From Fonsecaea monophora (lineage: Eukaryota > Ascomycota > Eurotiomycetes > Chaetothyriales > Herpotrichiellaceae): a stretch of DNA of 10,562 nt. Numbering within the stretch: position 1 is the stretch's first letter; every line of letters begins with the position of its first letter. Where the stretch lies: positions 1 through 10,562 of the forward strand of contig NW_019174163.1 of the NCBI RefSeq assembly GCF_001642475.1. The letters run 5' to 3'. Shown here one piece after another: positions 1 to 6,790 of the stretch. A program made the translations under genes and the position numbers. The notes under the pieces are model-generated. The model made no database searches and was not told the origin of the DNA. It saw only the letters and a list, made by a program, of their open reading frames with translations.

Positions 1-180
1 TTCTCCTGCTTGTTCTTCTCCTGCTTGTTCTTCTCCTGCTTGTTCTTCTCCTGCTTGTTCTTCTCCTGCTTGTTCTTCTCCTGCTTGTTCTTCTCCTGCT
101 TGTTCTTCTCCTGCTTGTTCTTCTCCTGCTTGTTCTTCTCCTCCTTGTTCTTCTCCTCCTTGTTCTTCTCCTCCTTGTTC
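1..180. repeat. 15-bp minisatellite, 12 units, truncated by left edge
   Basis: Twelve head-to-tail copies of a 15-bp unit with no indels. Units 1-9 are identical (TTCTCCTGCTTGTTC). Units 10-12 all carry the same G-to-C change (TTCTCCTCCTTGTTC), so the array has two homogeneous blocks. The array is already in progress at base 1 and ends at 180, where the sequence decays into TTCTAGTCC. Because 15 is a multiple of three, the minus strand can be read as an uninterrupted pentapeptide repeat (EQAGE, then EQGGE). However, that frame meets a stop on the upstream side near 195, so coding would need a splice acceptor such as the TTAG there. I call it a repeat, not a gene. Confidence 0.97.
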
Positions 181-189
181 TTCTAGTCC

Positions 190-1010
190 TTCCTAACCAC
201 TATTCTTCCTCGTCGGAGTCACTGACATCACCTTCGATCCGCGTCCGCTCTCTTTGAAACATCCAAGGAAATAAGAAGCCAGGAGTAGAAGCCCGGGGCA
301 AAGAGTCCCAATGCGGTCTTGTCTTGTCTTTTATTATCTACTGGAGAGCTTGCAAGATTGAGCACTTGTTCTTCTTCATCTTCCTCAACGTCATTCTTCC
401 TCGTCCGAGTCATAGTCTTTACATTCTCTTCATCCGCATCCGCGCTCTCCGAGACATCCACAGAAGAAGCAAGAAGCCTGGGAGCCAGAGCCCCGCTGCG
501 GTCTTGTCTTGTCTTTTATTATCGATGGGGAGCTTACAAGATTGAGCCATTCTACTTCTTCTTCTTCTTCTCCTCCTTCTCCTTCTCCTTCGCAGCCATT
601 ATTCTTCCCCCGTCGGGGTTATGGTATGTATATTCTCTTTGATCCGCATCCGCATCCTTCGAAATCTCCAAGGAAGAAGCAAAAAGTAAGAGAGGAATGG
701 AGGCGAGGAGGTCCGAGCCTCAACGGGGGCTTTTCTGGTCTTGTCCTTTATTGTCTACCGGAGGTCTTTTATTATGTACCGGAGAGCTTGCAAGATTGAG
801 CCCTTCTTCTCCTTCTCCTTGCCAACCACTATTCTTCCCCCTCCGAGTCATACCCTCTACATTACCTTCGACCTGCGGCCGCTTTCTCCGAAATATCAAC
901 GCAAGAAGCAAGAGGCCTGCGGCCCTGGATTCCGCTGGGATCTTGTCTTGTCTCGCTCGTCCTGTCTTGAATTATCTACTGGAGAGCATACAAGATGGAG
1001 CCTTGTTCTT
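190..1010. repeat. Degenerate tandem repeat, about 184-254 bp per unit, four copies plus a partial
   Basis: The marker GCTTGCAAGATTGAGC recurs with small changes at 348, 532, 786 and 986, giving spacings of 184, 254 and 200 bp. Each copy carries the same ordered blocks: a GTCTTGTCTTTTATTATCTACTGG-like block, the marker, a CT-rich TTCTTCTCC stretch, an ATTCTTCCTCGTCSGAGTCA-like block, and an AAGAAGCAAGA-like block. The long 532-786 interval is explained by an internal duplication of the TTTATT...TACCGGAG segment around 744-786. On the minus strand several copies encode short acidic pieces (SDSDEEE, YDSEGEE, DVEEDEEE), but stops and frame changes break every copy. It may be decayed coding sequence or a simple satellite. 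The flanking 15-bp array resembles an amplified version of the CT-rich block. Confidence 0.85.
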
Positions 1011-2145
1011 TCCAATTGTCATTCTCATTCTCGTGGTCATGGTTCGGCAATTGATTGCCCTTTATATACGCTACTGCGCTGTCTTGGATACATTCGAGAT
1101 CTGCCATGTCTCCATCTTCCACGTTTCCATGGTTCAATGTTTCTATGTTTCCATCCTTTAGGTAGATAGGTATACAAGAGGCCCTATGTACCCTGCGGCC
1201 CTGTGTCCCCTCCGGGCCCGTTTCTGTCTGGTCTGGTCTTGCATGATGGAGTCTCTCTTATTCTTCTTCTTCTTCTTCTTCTTCCAATTTCATTCTTCAT
1301 GGTCGTGGATCGTGGATCGTGTGGGCTTGACCACCAAGCTGTTGGAGGACGCGGCATGCCATATGGGCTATGGGGTACAGGAACGAAGGCTTCAAGGGGG
1401 CACTCATTGCGAACGGGGATCTCTGCGAGTGCATTGGAGCAGCTATCGAGCGGAGGGAGACGGACGGGTAGGGGGAGAGACGCGAGGGAGAAAGACCGCG
1501 GGGGAATGGCTGGCGAAGGACAGAGATGGCGCCACGGGGAGACGTCGAGGGGGACAGACGGCGAGGGCGGGCGAGAAGAGGGCGCGCGGAGGGAGCGGAG
1601 ATGTGGTACGATGTGCTGCAGCATACATTATGCCACGCAGGCAGGATTCAGGCAATGGAGCGCAGGTACCGCAGGCAAAAAGCAGCGCAGACCGACGCGA
1701 CACGGTTGGCACATGGCTGGGGAAGTATGAGAACGAGGCTACGTTACTTGATAATCACGTGGCGGAATTGGTAGCGCGGAGCACGAAGGGGGTGAAACGC
1801 AACGCAGGCAGCAGGATTATCTGATGTGTGGTTGGAGGGTAATGTGGCGGAGCACGGATAGCTCGAGACGCAGTCCAGGCAGCAGCATTGTGACGTTGGG
1901 GGCAAGTTCAGCGAGCGCTGACGAACGTGGCGCACAGTGGAGGAAAGTACGGCGAAGCCCAGAGCTCTGAGGAGAGCAAAGTCCAGGACTGTAGGAGAAG
2001 AAAAGCAGAGAACAACAGCGGAGACAGTGGAATGGATGGGATATGTATAGTATTGCACCGTGCAAGCAGAAAAGACCACAGACACTGCCGCTCCTGCCGG
2101 TGAGAGAGTTGCTCCTGTCGATGGCGTGATCATTACAGTTCACTA
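1011..2145. other. Spacer with no convincing gene
   Basis: Several open frames overlap here, but none has a recognisable domain or a convincing start. The stretch 1430-1620 is strongly purine-skewed on the plus strand (GGGAGA/GAGGGC runs), so the complementary strand is CT-rich like a fungal leader; the minus-strand frame that follows it is only about 45 codons. A minus-strand frame at 1744-2133 does begin with ATG and encodes 129 residues with a fairly hydrophobic first half. Its sequence contains a TATACATA element and a CT-rich tract ending in CAG, which looks more like promoter or intron sequence than coding sequence. I treat it as unproven. Confidence 0.5.
1261..1284. repeat. (TTC)8 microsatellite
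   Basis: Eight uninterrupted TTC triplets follow a CTCTTA stretch and are followed by CAATTTC. In the plus frame they would encode poly-Phe or poly-Leu, and on the minus strand poly-Arg, neither of which looks like real coding. Confidence 0.95.
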
Positions 2146-2157
2146 TTACGTCACGTG
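2146..2157. promoter_or_regulatory. Composite bZIP half-site plus E-box (TTACGTCACGTG)
   Basis: TTACGTCA (2146-2153), a close match to ATF/CREB-type bZIP sites, overlaps a palindromic E-box CACGTG (2152-2157), the classic bHLH target. The site is about 500 bp upstream of the plus-strand gene at 2655 and 13 bp upstream of an unproven minus-strand ATG at 2133. One 12-bp match is not rare enough on its own to prove regulation. Confidence 0.35.
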
Positions 2158-2429
2158 CGCTCCTGCCAAGAGTCTTGGACCGCAGTTTCTCCCCACAAGA
2201 GATTCACCACGACTTCACACCACCACTTTTTAGTCTTGACACCGTCGCCACACCATCAGACACTACGCCGTTACCCGAGGTGGGCCTCTCCAAGACAAGA
2301 TAAGAGAGTCTGCACCTATCCGAACGGTGCTTTGTCAGGTATGTCTCACTTCCAGATCGAGATGGCGTTGCACAACTGCTGACACAAAGGGGGTCCGCAG
2401 ATTCACAAGCGAACGGGACTGATCCGAAC

Positions 2430-2654
2430 TGCGTCGTGCTGACGGAGATCAGAGGTGTGTGATTGGTAAGATCTTGTTCTCCGCTGAGTTGAGCCCCGTC
2501 GTGCTGACTGCAAGGGGCCAGAAGCTACCGTCGGATCACAAACGCCGCCTTGGAACAAATCCTTCCACACCAGTCGATTTCCTCTCCACTCTCTCTATCC
2601 ACACCAAACATCTACGGAACCTATCCGAGTCAGATCATCTTGACACGAGAAAAA
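2430..2654 (+). promoter_or_regulatory. Probable 5' leader of the 2655 gene, with a possible leader intron
   Basis: The 95 bases before the ATG at 2655 are pyrimidine- and CA-rich (for example CCTCTCCACTCTCTCTATCC near 2580), the usual look of a fungal transcript leader. Upstream, GTAAGA at 2466, CTGAC at 2504-2508 and CAG at 2519-2521 could form a 56-nt leader intron; an AAG at 2512-2514 would give a 49-nt alternative. The 12-mer CGTCGTGCTGAC occurs twice, at 2432-2443 and 2497-2508. No clear TATA box was seen. Confidence 0.35.
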
Positions 2655-3641
2655 ATGTCGGATCTTTCCGGACAGCAGGGCGACCTGGGCCAATCCAGCA
2701 AGGGTCCAGCCAAGCCAAATACCAACGATGAAGTGAACAATGAGGGCCATGGGCTCCCTTTCATCTTCAAGGCGTCGAAGTCCGATGTTTTTGACCAGGG
2801 CCAATCCAGCAAGGGTCCAGTCAAGCCAAATACCATCGACGAGGTGAACATTGAAGGCCGTGGGCTTCCTTTCATGTTCAAGGCACCGAAGTCCGATGTT
2901 TCTTACCCGGGCCAATCCAGCAAGAGTCCAGTCAAGCCAAATACCATCGACGAGGTGAATCATGAAGCCAAGGCGCCAAAGTCTGATGTTTCTGACCCGG
3001 GCCAGTCTCCTGCCGACACCAAGAGCAAGTCTGCTGATGCCGGTCCACAGGCAGCTCGTTTGTCGGACCCTTTCATCTCTCCATCCAAAGGAAAGGGCAA
3101 ACGAAACAAGGGGAAGGGGAGAGCAACAGAAAGAGATGCTGGCCCCATGAAAGTTGCACGTGGTTCGTTCATGCCTCTCCCCCCTCTGCCCTCAAAGGGA
3201 AAGGGCAAGGCAAGAGATGCTGGCTCCATGAACGTTCCACCTAGGTGGATTAATGGTGCTGAACCTTGGGTGTATCGTCTAGCTTCTAGCCTCATGGATG
3301 TCAGGGCCTACCAGAACAAAGTCACCACACGCACAGGAGAGCCATCTGAGTGGTTTCATGATGTTATGAATTCTATTGTTGATGGAATGGGTGAAAGAGA
3401 AGCTCAACGCCGCGCTGCCGAGGCCACTGAGGGCGTTTCCACCGAAGAGGCCAAAGATAACGGACAAGCATCTGGATACAACGGGGAACCATCTGGATTC
3501 AACAGCCGACCATCTGGATTCGACGGCCAAGCACCTGGATACAACGGGGAACCATCTGGATTCAACAGCCGACCATCTAGATTCAAAGAGGCCGAAGATA
3601 ACGGCGACGCATCTGGATCCGAAGAAGAGGCATCTGGATGA
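2655..3641 (+). CDS. Hypothetical repeat-rich, Lys/Gly-patch protein (328 aa)
   Basis: This is an unrecognised protein of 328 residues with no intron needed. The start is the first ATG in frame, in an A-rich context (AGAAAAAATGTC) after a CT-rich leader; the frame is open further upstream but lacks an ATG. Layout: residues 12-48 and 49-85 are 37-residue repeats (GQSSKGPVKPNTIDEVN...LPFMFKAPKSDV) and 86-115 is a third copy lacking seven residues. Lys/Gly patches at 145-156 (KGKGKRNKGKGR) and 181-185 could act as nuclear-targeting or nucleic-acid-binding tails. A non-repetitive core at about 198-258 contains WINGAEPWVYRLASSL and SEWFHDVMNSIVDGMGE. Residues 272-313 are heptapeptide repeats (PSGFNSR, PSGFDGQ, APGYNGE), followed by an acidic end, SGSEEEASG. 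The repeats keep frame through amplification and one in-frame deletion, which supports real coding. Its function is unknown; the core is the part to search. Nuclear localisation is inference only. Confidence 0.75.
   Translation: MSDLSGQQGDLGQSSKGPAKPNTNDEVNNEGHGLPFIFKASKSDVFDQGQSSKGPVKPNTIDEVNIEGRGLPFMFKAPKSDVSYPGQSSKSPVKPNTIDEVNHEAKAPKSDVSDPGQSPADTKSKSADAGPQAARLSDPFISPSKGKGKRNKGKGRATERDAGPMKVARGSFMPLPPLPSKGKGKARDAGSMNVPPRWINGAEPWVYRLASSLMDVRAYQNKVTTRTGEPSEWFHDVMNSIVDGMGEREAQRRAAEATEGVSTEEAKDNGQASGYNGEPSGFNSRPSGFDGQAPGYNGEPSGFNSRPSRFKEAEDNGDASGSEEEASG
2687..2998 (+). repeat. 111-bp in-frame tandem repeat inside the 2655 gene
   Basis: GGGCCAATCCAGCAAG-type unit starts lie at 2687, 2798 and 2909, a spacing of exactly 111 bp; the next partial start is at 2999, 90 bp on. 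The third copy therefore has a 21-bp (seven-codon) deletion that removes the GRGLPFMF portion. After 2999 only GGGCCAGTC remains of a fourth copy. Confidence 0.95.
3468..3593 (+). repeat. 63-bp repeat (2 copies) built from 21-bp heptapeptide units
   Basis: Two 63-bp copies, 3468-3530 and 3531-3593, each contain three 21-bp subunits of the type CCATCTGGATTCAACAGC. They encode heptads (A/P)-(S/P)-G-(Y/F)-(N/D)-(G/S)-X. The second copy ends with a diverged subunit (PSRFKEA). Both period lengths are multiples of three, so the frame is kept. Confidence 0.93.
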
Positions 3642-3666
3642 CCTGATAGTCCGATACTCAACAGTC

Positions 3667-3687
3667 CATGGCCCATGGCCCATGGCC
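3667..3687. repeat. CATGGCC x 3
   Basis: Three perfect 7-bp copies of CATGGCC stand shortly after the stop codon of the 2655 gene. The same word family (CATGGCC, CATGGCTGAT) recurs scattered through the following spacer. Confidence 0.9.
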
Positions 3688-4323
3688 CGATAGTTGTGGT
3701 GGTACGGCGTTGTGTGTGTGGTGTCGGCTTTCTCCAAAGGCCACCAAGTGTGTACTCACCCACAGTGTGGGCTGAGCCTTTTTCACCTTAGCTGGTATTT
3801 TCGTGGCAAGTAGCAATATGATATTGCTAGTGGCTAATACCTACTACATTGCCACCTGATATCTGGTGTCTCATGGCCGATAGATAGCTCAAATAGCTCT
3901 AATAGCCCGATACCATTGTCTACAGACAGCCCCCGTTGCGATAGTGATGATGTCTGTAACGCAACTTGCGCCGGATTCTCTCCAGGGGGTGCCACGCGTG
4001 AGTGCTCAGGGTAGTGCGAGTTTGAGTCGAGTCTCCTTTAGTCATGATATGCCATGCCATGGCTGATATTTGATACTTTCATACGTGATAGATGGCCCGT
4101 GGCTGATCAGAAGCCCGTGGCTGATATCTCATGGTCATGGCCGAAACTTTATGCCCTAACGGCCCATGGCTGACGGCTGATACCTGATCCGCTGATGGGT
4201 GATACCTGATAGCCCGATGACCCCCGATAGCCCCTGATGGCTGTTGATGGCTGCTGATAGCCCCTGATGCCCAATACCTGATGCCTGATACTGGATATCT
4301 GATACCGGATAGCCCGATGATAG

Positions 4324-4635
4324 CTGATCACCTCTGTTAGCTGCCGATCGCCCCTGATGGTGTCTGATAGTGTCTGATGACTGCTGATGGCTACTGATCG
4401 CCCCTGATTGCTGACACCTGATGGGCTGATGACCTCTAGTGGCTACTGATGGCCTCTGATGGTGTCTGATAACCTCTGCTAGTGTCTAATGGCTGCTGAT
4501 AGCTACTGATGGCGTCTGATAGTGTATGATGGCGTCTGATAGTGCCCGATAGCCTCTGATGGTGCCTGATAGTGTCTGATGGCCCCTGGTGGTGTCTGAT
4601 AACCCCTGATGGCCCCTGATGGCTACTGATGGATA
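4324..4635. repeat. 10-bp phased minisatellite, consensus CTGATRGYNN
   Basis: Units starting CTGAT (or one-base variants) occur at 4324, 4334, 4344 and so on to 4404 (9 units). After a 22-bp irregular gap they run at 4426, 4436 and every 10 bp to 4626 (21 units). The first six bases are strongly conserved while the last four vary (GGTGT, AGTGT, GGCCC, AACCC). Register is kept for 210 bp without a single indel in the second block. Because 10 is not a multiple of three, all frames give 10-residue repeats, which argues against coding. Confidence 0.95.
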
Positions 4636-4731
4636 GTAGTCTCTACAAACCTCGTTTCCTTCCCGGCGGGCGGGAGAACTTACGGAGTTCTCAGGGCGTG
4701 AGTCGAGTTGTCCCCTTGGCCGATGTCTCAT
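4632..4731. repeat. 100-bp dispersed repeat, copy A
   Basis: A non-satellite block starting GATAGTAGTCTCTACAAAC and ending GATGTCTCAT lies at the end of the 10-bp array. It matches copy B (4874-4973) over exactly 100 bases with no indels and about 24 differences. Partial relatives occur near 5024-5080 (sharing TCTCAGGGCGTGAGTC), near 5236-5252 (AGACCTCGTTTCC) and more weakly at 3950-4060. Confidence 0.85.
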
Positions 4732-4873
4732 GGCTATGGCTGATGGGTGATACCTGCCGGGACCATGGCTGATCAGATAGCCTCTGGCCCGATGGTGGCT
4801 AATGGCCTATGGCTGATGGGCTGATACCCAGATAGCCCGATGACCCGACAGCCCAACAGCCTGATAGATGGTA

Positions 4874-4973
4874 GATAGTAGTATCTACAAGCTTCGTTTC
4901 CTTTCGGAGGGGGAGAAGAACTCACAGAGTTCCCGGAATGTAGATCGAGTGGTCCCCTGGGCTGATATCTCAT
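4874..4973. repeat. 100-bp dispersed repeat, copy B
   Basis: This is the second full copy of the block at 4632-4731, the same length. About 18 of 24 differences between the copies are transitions. On the minus strand both copies read through in the same frame with shared residues (NSVSS, GNEVC/GNEAC), but no start-to-stop gene structure surrounds them. Confidence 0.85.
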
Positions 4974-5170
4974 GGCCGGTAGCCTGCTGCTGCCAGTTCT
5001 GGTGGTGATATGGCGATATCAGCTGTATCAAGCTGCGTTCCCCCTCACGGAGCACTCTCAGGGCGTGAGTCTGCCCCCCCTCTCGGCTGATACCGAATGT
5101 GCTACTTACTATCTACTTCTAATATCTGATAACTGATCGCTCATGGTCCGATACCTGATAGCCCCACAGC

Positions 5171-5698
5171 CCCATGGCACAATCAATGGTGTGGTGTGGT
5201 GTAGTGTAGTGCTGTCGTTGTGATTGTGGTTGTTGTCCGCAGACCTCGTTTCCGTGGGGGACCGAGTATGTACAGAGTATGTACTCCCACCGCCAACAAG
5301 TGCGTGAAAGGCAACCTGGGAGAGACTTGGAGTCGTCAATACATTCGTTGGAGAAAACCATCTTGACAATGCTCGGCAGTACTTGGAGTCCGACACGGAG
5401 AATTACCGACTGATCGGGGCGGCGGCGAGGGACTTTGGCAGAAATCTTGAGAAAAACGAGCAAAAAAGCAAATCAATTTCCTATGAGAAAAACTACCATT
5501 TCCACTTAGATTCCCCCTCTTCCCTTGGGGCCCATCTGTTGTTTCCCACCGACATACAGCTGCCGCTGTTAAACAATTTACGCTTCTTTCCAAAGACAAA
5601 TACCGTCCTGCTGGCCTGCGGTAGGTCCCGCACTACCCCAACCAACTCTCGCAACCAAGTGCCCCCCGACGACGACATGGCAGTTCCTCCTCGGTTCA
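5171..5698. other. Spacer with an ATG-less open stretch (5308-5715, +)
   Basis: This is the 3' flank of the minus-strand gene ending at 5699. A short GTGGT-rich tract lies at 5188-5235. After a TGA at 5305 the plus strand stays open for 135 codons to a stop at 5713, with composition that looks protein-like over its first third (the frame includes NTFVGENHLDNARQYLESD). There is no ATG except one near the C-terminal end. It could be an isolated exon or a gene relic, or chance. A GTAGGT donor-like site occurs at 5621. The two ends differ in character, and the last 17 bases overlap the gene on the other strand. Confidence 0.35.
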
Positions 5699-6670
5699 CT
5701 ACTGTCGGTGATTGATGGGCGGCGGGATGGCCATGATTGGAATTTGATATGGTGGTTGTTGGTGTCCCCGCGTACGGAAATTCTGCTCCTCCTCGTCCAG
5801 CAGGGCGTCAAGCTGGCGCTGTCGTTCCGCCTCGGCCTGCTGTCTTTGCTCGTCATTCATGTCCTTCTGATGCACTCTCCCTTGGCAGATGCTCCTCAAT
5901 TGCCAACACAATCGCCGTGATTGCCGGTGGTATGCGAGCGCACTCTGGTCGTGCAACCATCTCGCTGCCTGCCATTGCAGAACCAGATCCATTTCTTTCA
6001 CGATTAATTCCAGCTCCTGTACTGGCACGGGTCGACCCAGGCGGGCGGGAACGTAGCCCACGTAGACCTGGCCCCCTTCCTCCAGGCGTCGGATCCCGAG
6101 CTCGTAGTAGACTTGCGCTTGGTACAACTTCTTGTCCAAATCGTGAATATAAAAAATCATCTCCTTATCTTCGTCCAGCTCCTTGGCCAGTGCGATCAAT
6201 TCTCTTTGCTTCTCTGCAATTCGGAATGTGTAGCCGCTCAGCTGAGAGAACAGGATTCTTCTCTTGTGATCTTCCAGGTCTTCCATTCCTCTCACCTCGG
6301 TGGGCATGGAGGGCGGCGGCATGGGGGGCGGCATCGTGAGCGGCATCGTGAGCTGGGGTCGGACCGACACCTCGTTATGGGAGGACATGAAGGGCGGCGG
6401 CATGAAGGGCGGCATCGTGAGCTCGGATCGGATCGGCACCTCTTTATGGGAGGACATGGAGGGCGGCGGCATGGAGGGCGGCATCGCGAGCTCGGGTTTT
6501 ACCGACACCTCTTTATGGGAGGACATGGAGGGTGACGGCATGGAGGGCGGCATCGCGAGCTCGGGTTTTACCGACACCTCGTTAGGGAGGAGGGCAGTGT
6601 TGAGTGGCTCTTGTCGTTGTGGTCAGTACAACACCGCGCATGGTCAGCACAACGCACCTCGGTCTGACAT
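5699..6670 (-). CDS. Hypothetical Met/Pro-repeat, helical charged protein (307 aa, two exons)
   Basis: This is an unrecognised protein. The long open frame (5699-6624) has no ATG before its repeats; the first start-like codon is a GTG at 6577. Joining a 13-base exon (6670-6658, MSDR plus one base) across a 48-nt intron (6657-6610) gives an ATG and an in-frame first repeat, for 307 residues. Layout: residues 16-38, 39-61, 62-84 and 85-109 are repeats of the form VSVKPELAMPPSMPPPSMSSHKE, with the last copy two residues longer. Residues 113 to about 275 are charged and probably helical or coiled-coil, with EKQRELIALAKELDEDKE, DLDKKLYQAQVYYELGIRRLEE and EAERQRQLDALLDEEE. The tail is Pro/Gln-rich (HQQPPYQIPIMAIPPP). 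No signal peptide or membrane segment is evident. A TATA-like site is 121 bp upstream of the ATG. The gene converges on the 2655 gene across the CTGAT spacer. The alternative without splicing is a start at an internal ATG (residue 24). A scaffolding role would be pure guesswork. Confidence 0.68.
6296..6577 (-). repeat. 69-bp in-frame tandem repeat, four copies
   Basis: Plus-strand landmarks CACCTCGTTATGG/CACCTCTTTATGG lie at 6368, 6437, 6506 and 6575 (the last copy reads CACCTCGTTAGGG), spaced exactly 69 bp. Units read on the minus strand are 6577-6509, 6508-6440, 6439-6371 and 6370-6296 (75 bp). The two copies nearest the gene start are almost identical, so the amplification is probably recent there. 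Confidence 0.95.
6610..6657 (-). other. Predicted 48-nt intron of the 5699-6670 gene
   Basis: On the minus strand the donor is GTGCGT at 6657-6652. Two branch-point-like CTGAC motifs follow, and the acceptor is AAG ending at 6610. Removing it joins CGA-G to AG-CCA and restores the reading frame into the repeat region. The frame upstream of the acceptor carries a TGA at 6625-6623, which falls inside the intron. The AAG acceptor is weaker than CAG or TAG, so the exact junction is uncertain. Confidence 0.5.
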
Positions 6671-6790
6671 AGCTCACACAAGACTCCCAATGCTTTGTTC
6701 TTCGTCTTCCGTGGCCTGCTTGAGCACAAGGACGCAGTGTTCAAAGTGATGTTGGTGATGTCGAGAGCGAGGGACTGTGGTGAGGCTGAA

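Larger units (their letters stand above)
3642..5170. repeat. CTGAT-rich minisatellite spacer between convergent genes
   Basis: This 1.5-kb stretch is dominated by TGATGGC, TGATAGC, CCGATAG and CATGGC words. It starts within a few bases of the stop codon at 3641 and runs to about 5170. The left part (3642-4320) and right part (4740-5170) have irregular spacings; the centre has strict 10-bp register (separate entry). The word TGATAG, AGATAG or TGATAA (WGATAR, the GATA-factor core) occurs roughly twenty times by eye. Minus-strand frames through it give repetitive IRGYQ/IRGHQ peptides, which are translation artefacts of the repeat. No gene is seen. Confidence 0.9.

Noticed and set aside
319..1169. 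Overlapping plus-strand frames of 70-150 codons rich in Ser and Leu
   Set aside because: They are repeats of the roughly 200-bp tandem unit read in shifting frames; translations differ between copies and no frame is preserved from unit to unit.
1186..1824. 212-codon plus-strand frame
   Set aside because: It includes poly-Phe from the TTC microsatellite and a purine-skewed Arg/Gly stretch; no domain, and competing frames of similar length exist on both strands.
1744..2133. 129-codon minus-strand frame beginning with ATG
   Set aside because: It has a true ATG and a hydrophobic N-terminal half, but a TATACATA element and a pyrimidine tract ending in CAG fall inside it, and there is no recognisable domain. 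Not strong enough to annotate as a gene.
2595..2963. Minus-strand frame with a repeated DWTLAGLA peptide
   Set aside because: It is the antisense shadow of the 111-bp coding repeat of the plus-strand gene.
3279..3763. Two minus-strand frames of 119 and 152 codons rich in Ser, Arg and Pro
   Set aside because: They are antisense to the heptapeptide repeat of the plus-strand gene and run into the spacer; repeat-derived openness only.
4149..4973. Minus-strand frames with IRGYQ/IRGHQ repeats
   Set aside because: They result from translating the 10-bp satellite; the period is not a multiple of three, so every frame looks repetitive and open.
5737..6749. 200- and 149-codon plus-strand frames
   Set aside because: They are antisense to the minus-strand gene. 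The first lacks an ATG start, and the second is a Gly/Met-rich mirror of the 69-bp repeat.
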